A DNA stretch of 64,000 nucleotides from Argyresthia goedartella (lineage: Eukaryota > Arthropoda > Insecta > Lepidoptera > Argyresthiidae), in the NCBI GenBank assembly GCA_949825045.1, contig OX463818.1, positions 31,946,906-32,010,905 on the forward strand, written 5' to 3'. The first letter of the stretch is position 1. Every line of letters starts with the position of its first letter. The notes under the pieces are model-generated. The model saw only the letters and a list, made by a program, of their open reading frames with translations, had not been told where the DNA came from and ran no database searches. Positions 21,117 through 29,738 of this stretch are shown here, one piece after another. A program made the translations under genes and the position numbers.

Positions 21117-21336
21117 AATTAAGTTTGGTGTGGCGGAGGAATTAATAAAAATAATTTGTTTAAACGGACAGAGTTTCCACTAGGTTAAGACAATAATAAT
21201 TAAATCTAAAATACAATGATATTTATATCTAAAATAGTGAAGCGTTGACAATTTAGATGATGACGTACATTCTACATTTTAGGATGATGACTTAGTGCTG
21301 ACGAATGATAATTGTAAGGGTTGCTCAACCTTAACA
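21117..21336 (-). repeat. LTR of the errantivirus-type element (5' LTR, minus strand)
   Basis: A 220-bp partner of 13900-14123. The outer border is fixed by the CGCG duplication at 21337-21340, after which the mag-type integrase sequence resumes. Confidence 0.85.
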
Positions 21337-21641
21337 CGCGCTACAAGTTTCGAAATTAAACAATGTAATATACCTAACACGGATAAAAGAATAATGTGCG
21401 AAGTATCCACTCAAAATATTCGGCCTTATATTCCAGGAAACATGAGACGTCAAGTTTTCGATGCAATCCACGGCACCAGCCACCCAGGAATACGAACGAC
21501 TAGGAAAATGATAGCTAAGAGTTATTTTTGGCCAGGATTAAACAAGGATGTAGGCACTTGGGCCAAAACTTGTATCGCCTGCCAAAGAGCAAAAGTATTA
21601 CAACATTCTATTTCAGGTGTAGGTCAATTTGAGAGTTCATA
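21337..21641 (+). pseudogene. Integrase zinc domain of the mag-type element (last piece)
   Basis: The frame continues the DDEITLLIRGS end at 13899 and reads IRPYIPGNMRRQVFDAIHGT, HPGIRTTRKMIAKSYFWPGL and TCIACQRAKV, the His2-Cys2 zinc domain of a Gypsy integrase. It stops at 21640, shortly before the core would begin. The core and 3' LTR are absent, so a deletion removed the 3' third of the element. Confidence 0.75.
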
Positions 21642-22818
21642 AAGAGCTACAGGTGATTGATTGAAGCCCAGCGCTCAATTTCACCAATCCAAGCGAAATT
21701 GCGAACTTTATTACAGACAAATTTGATCATATATATAATAAATGTAAACTTAAAATAAATATAATGAATACAAGTAACAGAAAAATATGTAAATGGATAA
21801 ATAATAAAGCTTAAAATATGTGTATTAAAAGGGATGTACTATTACAACTTTGGAAAAACTATGAACAAAACATGCAAAAGCGTCTTCACTATAATACGTA
21901 CAAAAACAAGTCAAATAAATATTTTAATTCACTAAAATATAATTACATAAAAAACGAAGTCACGGAAAATTTCAAAGATTCAAAAAAAATATGGAAAATC
22001 ATTAACAGAATATGTGGAAAAACAAAAAAATCAATTGATGAAACTATTTTAAAATCATTTAAATTACCAAAAAATACCCTTGCCAACAATTTTGCAAACG
22101 AATTTCAGTCGAATGTTAAAAATATTACAATTACTTGCGACACCCCTATATTAAATCCAAATAGCTACGAAAGAAACCCTGATATTGCAATGCGACTAAA
22201 ACTTGCTATAAATGAGGTAATACACAAAATATTACAACATCTAAATCATAACAAAAGTCCGGGTTTTTACGGGATTCGGGCAAGTGATCTCAAATACATA
22301 AATAATAACGTAACCCCCGTTATAACCCATCTCATTAACAGGTGCATTGCTGAGTCAGTTTACCCAGATAAGCTCAAAATCGGAATCATCCGGCCAATCT
22401 ATAAAAAAGGGACGCATAGTGCGTATAATAATTATAGGCCTATAACTATTTTATCTTGTATTGATAAGATAGTTGAGAGGTATTTCGGTAATGAAATACC
22501 ACGTTATCTCGAGAAAAATAAAGTCATCAACAAATACCAATTCGGCTTTCAAAGGAACCGAAGTACCTCTCAGCTGTTATGTCAATTCACTAATGAAATA
22601 AATAAGCATTTAAACCACAAGAATCATACTGTGGTTAAATTTATAGATTTTAGTAAGGCGTTTGATACCCTACGGTATAAAACGTTATTTACAAAGCTCC
22701 AGCAGAATGGTATTCAGGGCCCTTTACTTGACTGGCTTATGGATTATCACTTCAATAGAAATACAATGGTCAAGATAGCTGATAGCTATAGTAACAAAAT
22801 ACCTACTGATGTGGGCAC
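21642..22818 (+). pseudogene. LINE-C ORF2, piece 2 of 3 (linker and RT N-terminus)
   Basis: After a short unclear stretch the frame reads NFTNPSEIANFITDKFDHIY, typical of the region between LINE endonuclease and RT. From 21818 it is open: KIWKIINRICGK, NHNKSPGFYGIRASDLKYI, IGIIRPIYKKG, NNYRPITILSCIDKI, QFGFQRNRSTSQL and VKFIDFSKAFDTL are successive RT motifs. LINE-C ends at YSNKIPTDVG (22818) because LINE-A is inserted; the next motif (QGSILGP) is found at 48733. Confidence 0.75.
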
Positions 22819-23627
22819 AGAACTAGATAAAATAATAGCAGAAAGCAACACAAATTTACAGAGAGTATTAGAGCTTTCGCAACAATCACAACAATGCCTT
22901 CACAAGAACTGCCCGGTATCTGAGGTCGCACCTAACACCGCTCCCTTCGAGATTACCGCCAGAGAGGTCACCATCATCACATCTGACACAGGTAACACAC
23001 TACCGGTGGAGTTGGAGGCTGAAAATGTAGGTTTAAAGTCAGACCTCCAAGATGCCCGAATAGAAATCCAGCATCTACGTGACCTCCTGTCAAACGCACT
23101 CCAATGTTATGCCAAAGAACATTTGACGACCCGAATGGCCGAGTCGGCAGTGACCCTGCCTACGAAACCCAAGGGTCCCGGGTTCGAGTCCCGGTGGGGG
23201 CAAATATTTGTTTGATGAGAACGGATGTTTGTACCCTAGTCATGGTTGTTTATCTATCTAAGTATGTATAATAATTATCTATATAAGTATGTGTATCGTT
23301 GTCTAGTACCCAAGATACAGGGAATCCTAGTTTGGGGCTAGATCAATGTGTGTAAATAGTGTCCAAGGTATTTATTATTTATTAACAGAGTGAGTTTGTC
23401 GAACTCAGAGCTGCAACATCTGAGCTACTACAACTACAACGCCAGAACGCGGAATTTATAGGCATTCTATTTGAGGACGGGGAGGATGAGACCAGCATGT
23501 AAGATGACACCAGCAAGAAGGATGAGCCCACATCACAAACTCTGGTCTTGACCCCCCTCAACGTGAGTGTTGCAACGCCCACTGCTGTCCCGACCAAGAA
23601 ACAGCGTCGCCGTCGTCGTCGAGGAGG
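22819..23627 (+). pseudogene. LINE-A ORF1 coiled-coil part, split by a SINE
   Basis: 22819-23121 encodes a coiled-coil-like segment (KSDLQDARIEIQHLRDLLSN). After the SINE the same frame resumes at 23388 (SEFVELRAATSELLQLQRQN), an acidic end with a TAA at 23502-23504, and then a basic run (TKKQRRRRRRGG) reaching the Jockey insertion at 23628. The frame runs straight through the SINE site, which shows the two pieces were one gene. Coiled coil followed by a basic patch is the usual RNA-binding, multimerising part of LINE ORF1. Confidence 0.6.
23122..23383 (+). mobile_element. tRNA-derived SINE
   Basis: A 262-bp insertion flanked by AACA on both sides (23118-23121 and 23384-23387). The head contains a polymerase III A-box-like TGGCCGAGTCGG and a B box GGTTCGAGTCC (about 23180), so it derives from a tRNA but does not fold as one. 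The body (TTTGGGGCTAGATCAATGTG near 23331) and the TATTTATTATTTATT tail match a SINE type that is common in moths and butterflies. It lies inside LINE-A ORF1. Confidence 0.8.
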
Positions 23628-23634
23628 CACCTCA

Positions 23635-23815
23635 CAGCTCATCACTCTCTTCATAGTCATCTCACGCACCCCTTCTGGGGCGTGGGGAGTCGGGGTCAGG
23701 TCGACGGACCTCTTCCCGAAGAATCGCCTCTGTCCACTCCTGTGGACAGGTCATCGGATGGCCCCTGCGGGCGGTGGTCTTCTTGTGGCGCTGGTATGCA
23801 GTGGGTGATCGCCGG
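23635..23815 (-). other. 3' UTR of the Jockey LINE
   Basis: 181 bases from the ORF2 stop to the insertion point. The end reads ATGACTATGAAGAGAGTGAT and then GAGCTG on the minus strand, without poly(A). Jockey-group LINEs can end in short repeats rather than long A runs. The plus-strand frame over this region is a shadow. Confidence 0.6.
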
Positions 23816-26464
23816 CTAGGCAACCAGGTCGCGTGGCAGGCGGCGGCGGTCGGGCGGGCGCGCGTGGTGCGGCGCCAGTTCGGCGATGTGCGGGAGGTGT
23901 GATGCATCCGCACGAGCGAACATGCCCTTCGCCAGCCTCTGGACAAACTGGTCCACGGTTTCCCATCTTAGGTCCCTCTGGATTGTCGCGTTCCTCACGT
24001 AGCGGGGGGCGCCGACGATGGTACGCAGAGAGAGGTTCTCTTGGGCTCGGAGTCTCCGTTTGTTCGTCTCCGAGCACAGGGCGTACCATGCCGGAGCCGC
24101 GTAGGTGAGGCGGGATCTCACGTAGGTCTTGTAGATCCCGAGCTTCGCCCTCAGAGGGAGGCTGGAGTCGAAAAGTGGACGCAGCTTGGCGCGTGCCACC
24201 TTGACCTGGCTGACGACGTTGTCGACGTGTTGCTTCATGGTGAGCCGGCGATCAATGGTCACTCCCAGGTACTTCACCTGCGAAGACCACTCGATGTGGT
24301 GTCCCTGGAGCTGGAGCGATGGCGGAAGGAGACTCTGGCCTGTGATGAGCGCCTGCGTTTTCCCAACATTGACGGACAGTCGCCACTTGGCGAGCCAGTC
24401 GGGCAAGATGTCCAGGGTGCGCTGCAGTTTGATGGCAGCGTGCGGAGCCTGGAACGACGACGCATAGTAGGCTGCGTCGTCTGCAAAGAGTGCCAGCTGG
24501 GCACCCGGCCCGACGGGGATGTCGTCCGTGTATCGGGCGTAGCAGGCGGGAGACAGGCAAGAGCCCTGGGGGACGCCGGCTGCGACGGGATGTTCCTCGG
24601 AGACGGCGTCTTCCACCATCACTCGGAAGCGGCGATTCTTCAGGAAAGAGGCGATTGTCTTGACCGTTCTTCTTGGGGCAGGGGACGTCGACAGCTTGTA
24701 CAGCAACTCCTCGTGCCATACTCTGTCGAACGCCTTCTCCATATCCAGAAGTACTGCGACAGTGTATTCTTTTTTGTTCAAACAGACCGTCATGTCATTC
24801 AGTACTCTGGTGAGCTGAAGCGTCGTAGAATGCTCGGGCCTGAAGCCGAACTGTTCCGGGCGCGGCTGGATGTGGGGCAGTAACTTCGCTAACAGGAGCT
24901 TCTCAAACACCTTTGAGATGGTGCTCAGTAGGGTGATCGGCCGATAGCTCTCAGGCAGCTTGGTGTCCTTGCCCGGCTTGGGCAACATGATAACCAAGCC
25001 CTCCTTCCATTGGGTTGGAAAGTGACCCGTGCGCAAGATACCGTTAAGCAGGCGCGCAACGGCCGCCACAGTGCGTGGCGGCAAATGTAACAGCGCCGTG
25101 TTGGGTATTCGGTCTGCGCCCGGGGATTTCCTGGGCTTGGTACGTCGGAATGCACGCACAATCTGGCCGGGCGTGACGACGATGGGGTCCTCTTCGGGAG
25201 CTATCGGCGTGGCGAAGTACTCTCGCAGGTGTCTCTCGACTGTTGCGACGTGCTCCACATCATCCGTTGGGTTCGGCTTGAATTGCTTCTCGAGGCATTC
25301 GGCGAAGATCTCCGCACGGTCTTGGGCTCGGAATCTTGGTAGGCCGTCGCTGCCCAGAATTGGTCGAACAGGAGCAGGAGTGGTCGACAAAGCCCGGCAT
25401 AGGCGATGCACGGAGGGGACGTGGTCGCCCATGGACTCGACGTGGCGTTCCCAAGATTCTTCAGCGTGGAGATCAAGTTGGCGCTTCAGCTCTGCCGTCA
25501 TGGCGTTGAGCCTGGTCTTCATCGTGGGGCAGCGGGTTTGCTGCCACTGCTTCCGGAGAGAGCGCTTATCGCAGATGAGTGCGCGTAGCTCAGCAGGAAG
25601 AGGGTTGGGCTTCCCCCCGCGAGCTACGGTGTGCGATGATAGGTCGAGCGCGTCTCGGATCTGGGTAGTTAGCAGCGATGCCAGGCGGTCAACGTCTTCC
25701 TGCTGGTTGACGGGGCAACTGGTGGAGGGTTGGTCTAGGGCGGCGGTGAAGGCGCCCCACTGGTAGCGGCGACGCGATGCTGGCGGAGATACCCGGGTGG
25801 GCAGATCCGCCAGGACGAGAAGAACAGGCCTGTGGTCCGAAGGGAGGTCAGGGAGAACCTCCTGGCTCGGCGGTGTCCGGAGACCTCTGACGACCACGAC
25901 GTCGATGATGTCCCATCCGGCCCGCGTGTCGAAGTGGGTGGGCTCGTCGGGACCGATGACGTCGTAGTTGTGGCTCACGGAGTCGGCATGGATGGCGCGT
26001 CCAGCTGGGCACACCCTGGTGGAGTTCCAGGCGGTGTGCTTGGCGTTGAGGTCGCCGGCGACAAGTGTCGGGTGCGGCGACTGTAGCAGCCCCCATAGCT
26101 CGGCGGTGCGGATTGGTGTACTGGGGGGCTTGTAGGCGGCGTAGAGTCGCAGCACCTCGCCGGCGACCTGGAGGTCGACGCCCAAAGCATATAGGGATGA
26201 ATACTCCTGGGCGTCGACGAGCTGGTGGATGATCTTCCTGCCGACGATGACTGCCAAGCCTCGAAAGGTCCGGCCGCTGGAGGTCTTCTCGTCCTTGCGG
26301 TAGACGAAGTAGCCGGGCAGCGACAGCTTGTCGTTTCCGGCTAGGTGTGTCTCGCTGATGAGCATCACGTCGACGCGGTAGTCCCTCAGGAACACGTGGA
26401 GCAGCCGCTTCTTCCCTGTCAGCGACTGCGCGTTCCAGTGGACGACCCTGAGCGGCTCATGCAT
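23816..26464 (-). CDS. Jockey LINE ORF2: endonuclease and reverse transcriptase
   Basis: An 882-residue intact frame, the usual length for Jockey ORF2. Residues 1-225 are an APE-type endonuclease: VVHWNAQSL, MLISETHLAG, VAGDLNAKHTAWNS and LPSDHRPVL supply the Asn, Glu, Asp and His catalytic residues. RT follows: PGADRIPNTAL, YRPITLLSTISKVFEKLLLA, EQFGFRPEHSTTLQL, LLDMEKAFDRVWHEEL, AAGVPQGSCLSP and the catalytic LALFADDAAYY (FADD near residue 655). A C-terminal thumb/Cys-poor tail ends in RRRLPRDLVA. The start ATG at 26464 overlaps the ORF1 stop (ATGCATGA), suggesting translation by termination-reinitiation. The protein nicks target DNA and copies element RNA in place. Confidence 0.9.
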   Translation of the reverse strand: MHEPLRVVHWNAQSLTGKKRLLHVFLRDYRVDVMLISETHLAGNDKLSLPGYFVYRKDEKTSSGRTFRGLAVIVGRKIIHQLVDAQEYSSLYALGVDLQVAGEVLRLYAAYKPPSTPIRTAELWGLLQSPHPTLVAGDLNAKHTAWNSTRVCPAGRAIHADSVSHNYDVIGPDEPTHFDTRAGWDIIDVVVVRGLRTPPSQEVLPDLPSDHRPVLLVLADLPTRVSPPASRRRYQWGAFTAALDQPSTSCPVNQQEDVDRLASLLTTQIRDALDLSSHTVARGGKPNPLPAELRALICDKRSLRKQWQQTRCPTMKTRLNAMTAELKRQLDLHAEESWERHVESMGDHVPSVHRLCRALSTTPAPVRPILGSDGLPRFRAQDRAEIFAECLEKQFKPNPTDDVEHVATVERHLREYFATPIAPEEDPIVVTPGQIVRAFRRTKPRKSPGADRIPNTALLHLPPRTVAAVARLLNGILRTGHFPTQWKEGLVIMLPKPGKDTKLPESYRPITLLSTISKVFEKLLLAKLLPHIQPRPEQFGFRPEHSTTLQLTRVLNDMTVCLNKKEYTVAVLLDMEKAFDRVWHEELLYKLSTSPAPRRTVKTIASFLKNRRFRVMVEDAVSEEHPVAAGVPQGSCLSPACYARYTDDIPVGPGAQLALFADDAAYYASSFQAPHAAIKLQRTLDILPDWLAKWRLSVNVGKTQALITGQSLLPPSLQLQGHHIEWSSQVKYLGVTIDRRLTMKQHVDNVVSQVKVARAKLRPLFDSSLPLRAKLGIYKTYVRSRLTYAAPAWYALCSETNKRRLRAQENLSLRTIVGAPRYVRNATIQRDLRWETVDQFVQRLAKGMFARADASHLPHIAELAPHHARPPDRRRLPRDLVA

Positions 26465-28631
26465 TGCGGAGCAGAGCGGTGAGTCTGCCCAGGGCAGTGG
26501 GATCGCTGAGGAGAGCGAGCAGGGCTGTGAGGTGCCCCAAGTCCTGCTGCCCTATCGCCGCAGCCGGAGTGGCGGCGCCAGCGGCGGCCGCAGTCTCGCT
26601 GGCGGCGAGAGTAGCCGCCGCGGCGCCGGCGGCAGGTGGAGCCGTCGCCTTCTTCTTCTTCTTCCCCCCCCGCTTCGTCTTCTGCCTGGGGGCTCCGTCG
26701 TTCGCCTGCGCCATAAGCGAGGCGGGCGCCGTTGGTTCCTGCAGATCGGGACGAGGCAGAGGGGGAGGCTGCACCTTCTTGGGCCCGGGCGCGTTGGTGA
26801 GCGCCACAGTGCCGGCCTTCTTGTTCCGTGCCTCCTGGCGGAACACGGGGCACGTCGCATTATTTGCCGTGTGCGGTCCACCGCAGTTGGCGCACGTCGG
26901 CGGCTGGTCTTTCGGGCGGGGGCATTCCCGCGCCGAGTGGGGACCGCCGCAACGTACGCACGCTAGGGGGCGGTGGCACATATGCGACGAGTGGCGGAAT
27001 TGCTGGCACCTGTGGCACTGGGCCGGGCCCTGCTTCGAGCGCCAGGCCTCGATCTTCACCCCCGGCATGTACAAGAGCTCCATGATCTCGTACACAGCGC
27101 CGGGGGCACGGTCTGGATTCTTCTTCAGGCTGGCGAAGAAGATGCAGCCGGGTCTTCCTTTGCGCGCCCGGATCTGCTTACAGTACTCGGCCTCCACACC
27201 GAGTTCTGCAAGCGCCGCGACTATCTCCTCCGGCGCGGTGTTAGAAGGCAGCCCGCGGATCGCCACCTTCTGGGTCTTGTCGGCCGGCAACGAGTATGAG
27301 AACCACCTCACACCGTGGTCCTTCTCCAGCCTGCACAGGTAACGTTGCACAAGCCGGTATTCGTCTTCGGCCGTTGGGGTAAAGCGCACACCCTTTTGGT
27401 AGGCGCGCGCGCTGGGAGCCCGGCCGAGCTCGCTGGCTATCGCCCTGAAGTGGTCGGCCCAGTTGGGTAGGACCTCCACAATAAGGGGCGGATAGCGCGG
27501 CTGGCGGGGCTGCTGTGGCGCAGCGCCTCCCGACGGGGCGGCGGTGGCGGCTGCGGTTTGGGCGGCGGCAATGGCAGGCGGCGTTGGGCGGGCGGGCGGC
27601 ATTGAGCGGGCGGGCCCTATCGCGGGTGCGGTGGCGTGCGGGTTCGCAGGCCCAGCGGCGGGGCGCGTAGGGCGGGCGGGCGCAGTCGCGGCGGTGGGCG
27701 GGTTCGCGGGCGCGGCGGCGGGGCGCGTAGGGCGGGCGGGCACTATCGCGGGCGCTGCGGCGGAGCGCGTGGGGCGGGCGGGCACTCGCGACGTGGTCGC
27801 CGACGGGGCGGGCGGACGCGCGGTTGGCGGCACCGGGTGCCTCACTGAACGGGGGGGGGACGCGGTGCTGGGGCGCGGTGCCCCAGACACGGTGGATGCG
27901 GTCGCGGCCGCCGCGGCAAACGACACTGTAGGAGAGCACTTATTAGGTAAAACACTCGTACCTGTTTGTGTTGAAGCACTCTCATAGTCACTCGCGGCGG
28001 CGGACAGTCCAGGGGCGGGGGCGGGTGCCTGAAGCGCGCCCGTCCAGGGCGACAGCGACGGCATGTCCAGGCCCGTATTCCTCGGCGGCGGCTGGTTCGT
28101 CGGTGGCGGTGTCGGCGAGTCCACAAGCTGGACTCGCTTTCCATCTCCTCGGAGACGCAGCTCGTCGCTCGGGCTTTCGCTACGCGGGCGCCTCGTCCCG
28201 CGGGTTGGTGGCAGCACCAAAGGCCGCGTTTTTGCCTGCTCCACTAATTGCGCGTCGAGGAGCTCGGCGTCGATACAAGCCGTGGGCTTGCCCGACAGGG
28301 CAGCACGGCTTGCGGCGACGTATGCCTCCATGGCACGAAGTAGGCCCGCCGAAAACAGGTTGGCTTGAGCGGCCCGAATTAAATATAATTCGTCCAGCTC
28401 AAGCTCTGCCCTCGGGGACACAGGACGCCGCACCACGGGCGACCCGTACTCCGTCGACGTGGAGATAGGGAGCAGGCCTTCTAGTGATGCCGATCGCTGC
28501 GCGCGGCGCCGGCGCGGAGTTTCACCCAGCGGCGGGCTGTTCGCTATCACGGCATCGTCACTGTCACTAGCACAAACACTTACAATGTCGGTGGCACTGT
28601 AGCCCTTAGAAGGGCTTTTGAACTTGTCCAT
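26457..28631 (-). CDS. Jockey LINE ORF1: Gag-like RNA-binding protein
   Basis: A 724-residue intact frame. The N-terminal third is of low complexity with an Ala/Pro/Arg repeat (PARPTRPAA type, about residues 275-360). A Pre_C2HC-like domain follows (VAIRGLPSNTAPEEIVAAL, about 430-450). Three CCHC knuckles then appear from about residue 535: CHRCQQFRHSSHMC, CVRCGGPHSAREC and CANCGGPHTANNATC. The C-terminal part has a lysine run and an alanine-rich tail. This is the standard Jockey-group ORF1, which coats element RNA. ATG 28631 is the first in-frame start. The last codons overlap ORF2. GC-rich opposite-strand frames here are shadows. Confidence 0.85.
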   Translation of the reverse strand: MDKFKSPSKGYSATDIVSVCASDSDDAVIANSPPLGETPRRRRAQRSASLEGLLPISTSTEYGSPVVRRPVSPRAELELDELYLIRAAQANLFSAGLLRAMEAYVAASRAALSGKPTACIDAELLDAQLVEQAKTRPLVLPPTRGTRRPRSESPSDELRLRGDGKRVQLVDSPTPPPTNQPPPRNTGLDMPSLSPWTGALQAPAPAPGLSAAASDYESASTQTGTSVLPNKCSPTVSFAAAAATASTVSGAPRPSTASPPRSVRHPVPPTARPPAPSATTSRVPARPTRSAAAPAIVPARPTRPAAAPANPPTAATAPARPTRPAAGPANPHATAPAIGPARSMPPARPTPPAIAAAQTAAATAAPSGGAAPQQPRQPRYPPLIVEVLPNWADHFRAIASELGRAPSARAYQKGVRFTPTAEDEYRLVQRYLCRLEKDHGVRWFSYSLPADKTQKVAIRGLPSNTAPEEIVAALAELGVEAEYCKQIRARKGRPGCIFFASLKKNPDRAPGAVYEIMELLYMPGVKIEAWRSKQGPAQCHRCQQFRHSSHMCHRPLACVRCGGPHSARECPRPKDQPPTCANCGGPHTANNATCPVFRQEARNKKAGTVALTNAPGPKKVQPPPLPRPDLQEPTAPASLMAQANDGAPRQKTKRGGKKKKKATAPPAAGAAAATLAASETAAAAGAATPAAAIGQQDLGHLTALLALLSDPTALGRLTALLRNA

Positions 28632-28816
28632 AGCGGCGGGCTATGGACAAGTTGGCTGCCCGAAGGGGGTACCAACCAGGTACGACCTTAGGCGAAGCCG
28701 GCGTCCGTTCCTAGAAGGTATTCCCCTCCGTGCAAACACTCGCGACGGTACTATCGCGACGCGCACGGGCGCGTGTTGCGCACGTCCGCTTGCGACGAAG
28801 CGGCGGGCGAACAGCT
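28632..28816 (-). other. 5' UTR of the Jockey LINE, unique part
   Basis: 185 bases between the 24-bp repeat array and the ORF1 start. It is GC-rich and without a credible protein. Jockey-group LINEs carry internal promoters downstream of their start site, so promoter elements may lie here, but none is identified by sequence. Confidence 0.5.
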
Positions 28817-29008
28817 CATCAGCGCGAGCGCCGCGCCGCTAAGTGACGCGCGTGTCGTGCTGCCTGCTGAGTCGTGTGTCATGCTGCACGCTGCCGCGAG
28901 GGCCGCGCCGCTCGCCGTTACACGCGTTGCACCGCTTGCTACCGCGAATGCCGTGCCGCCCGCTGGCACGTGCATCACACCGCAATCCAACACGAGTGTC
29001 GCGCCACT
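28817..29008 (-). repeat. Eight 24-bp tandem repeats at the 5' terminus of the Jockey LINE
   Basis: Counting on the minus strand from base 29008, the sequence falls into exactly eight consecutive 24-mers with shared spacing of GCGGC/GCGCGG and CTCGCG blocks (typical start AGCGGCGCGGC). The array starts at the first base of the element and ends at 28817. Because 24 is divisible by three it is open in both directions and encodes degenerate octapeptides, but there is no ATG serving it, so I read it as non-coding. Confidence 0.8.
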
Positions 29009-29015
29009 CACCTCA

Positions 29016-29204
29016 AATCGTGCTCAGAGAAGAACAATAGCAAACAAAAGAACTGTAGTTTATTCAGATAAGATAGGTGTAGGTTTTGGTATGTTTTTGC
29101 ATTATGGCCTTAAGCAACAATAGATAAATAATTGTTGTCCTAATAGTTCCTTTGAGGATATTATAAAAAAGATAGCTGTAGGGAATTTTGATGAACATAC
29201 TACC
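29016..29204 (+). pseudogene. LINE-A ORF1, start of the SGNH-esterase-like domain
   Basis: After the Jockey insertion LINE-A resumes with NRAQRRTIANKRTVVYSDKI and GVGFGMFLHYGLKQQ, then a stop, and SSFEDIIKKIAVGNFDEHTT up to the BEL-2 insertion at 29205. VVYSDKIGVGFG corresponds to the GDS-like first block of the SGNH hydrolase fold, with Ser and Asp retained. It continues at 34304. Confidence 0.6.
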
Positions 29205-29706
29205 TGTTCAGGCCTCTCGGCACCCGATGACCTCGCAGGGGCCCATAGCTACGAGGTAGCGTAGCGATCAGATGCCAAGAAGCAAGAACGTCGGCGATTC
29301 ACCGAGCTAAAGTAAATAGATTCTATCTGACCTGGTCTGTGCTTCGTTCCCGTCAAACTCCTGTCTCTCTGCAAGGCCTGGGTGCACCCTAGGCTCTTCT
29401 TGGTAGACAGGTTCTTCAGCCAACCAGGTATGGCTGGCAGGCCAGCTTCGACGCGCACAGTGTTACGTAAATACGAACTTTATCTGGTTCGGAGAACCAC
29501 AATACACTCAGCTATAAGACAATCCTGAGGGGAGCCCGAATACAATTCCAGATGGCTTACGATTTAATTCAATGCCCTATACCAATATGCGTTCCATCGC
29601 GAGGGCTTTTCGTCTGTCAGTCAAAAACTGCCAGGTTGGCCGCAACTTCAAATTCAAAAATGGCCGTTCCGGAACCATAGATCGAGTATCGATTCTGAAT
29701 CGAACA
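29205..29706 (-). repeat. BEL-2 LTR (3' LTR on the minus strand)
   Basis: 502 bp, partner of 33797-34298, starting TGTTCAGGCCTCTCGG and ending ATCGAACA on the plus strand. It carries the left CTACC on its outer side. Confidence 0.9.
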
Positions 29707-29738
29707 ATCACCCGCCCGGACAGGCACCCACCTGTCCC

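Larger units (their letters stand above)
13900..21336 (-). mobile_element. Errantivirus-type Gypsy element (gag-pol-env) inserted in mag-type pol
   Basis: LTRs of 224 and 220 bp, a perfect 4-bp duplication CGCG (13896-13899 and 21337-21340), a primer site, a purine tract, and gag, pol and an env-like gene on the minus strand. A Gag without CCHC knuckles, a primer site that appears to match tRNA-Ser, and an F-protein-like env are features of insect errantiviruses such as the TED/17.6 group. By eye the LTRs differ by about 8 changes plus one 4-bp gap. Pol and env carry stops and frameshifts, so it is an old inactive copy. Confidence 0.85.
8930..21641 (+). mobile_element. mag-type Gypsy element inserted in LINE-C, 3' end missing
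   Basis: A 5' LTR (8930-9124), a primer site and then Gag, protease, RT, RNase H and the integrase zinc domain occur in order on the plus strand, in four pieces: 8930-10853, 11983-12047, 12915-13899 and 21337-21641. They are separated by two LINE insertions and one Gypsy insertion. No integrase core or 3' LTR follows 21641, where LINE-C resumes soon after, so the 3' third has been lost. Gag of the FW...LWFAQFEA type and the CTGGTGACCC primer-site start are typical of the mag lineage, first described in Bombyx. Confidence 0.7.
23635..29008 (-). mobile_element. Full-length Jockey-clade LINE with two intact ORFs
   Basis: A 5374-bp insertion in LINE-A ORF1 flanked by the perfect 7-bp duplication CACCTCA (23628-23634 and 29009-29015). 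On the minus strand it has a 377-bp 5' region that begins with eight 24-bp repeats, ORF1 (724 codons), ORF2 (882 codons, overlapping ORF1 by 8 bases) and a 180-bp 3' UTR without a long A tail. The GC content is far above that of the surrounding LINE-A. It is the only structurally complete element in the window. Confidence 0.85.

Noticed and set aside
23140..23210. Possible tRNA gene
   Set aside because: It has A and B boxes but cannot form a full cloverleaf, continues into a SINE body with a TATTT tail, and is flanked by AACA duplications.
24041..26086. Plus-strand open frames of up to 280 codons opposite Jockey ORF2
   Set aside because: They are antisense shadows of a clear endonuclease and RT gene.
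26464..28468. Long open frames on the plus strand opposite Jockey ORF1
   Set aside because: They follow from the very high GC content and show no motif; the minus-strand ORF1 explains the region.
28751..29011. Small protein encoded by the 24-bp repeats
   Set aside because: The minus-strand frame starts at GTG within the target-site duplication, not at an ATG of the element, and is open because the period is a multiple of three.
28773..29123. 116-codon plus-strand frame joining the 24-bp repeats to LINE-A
   Set aside because: It crosses the Jockey/LINE-A insertion border at 29009-29015, so it is a chance fusion.
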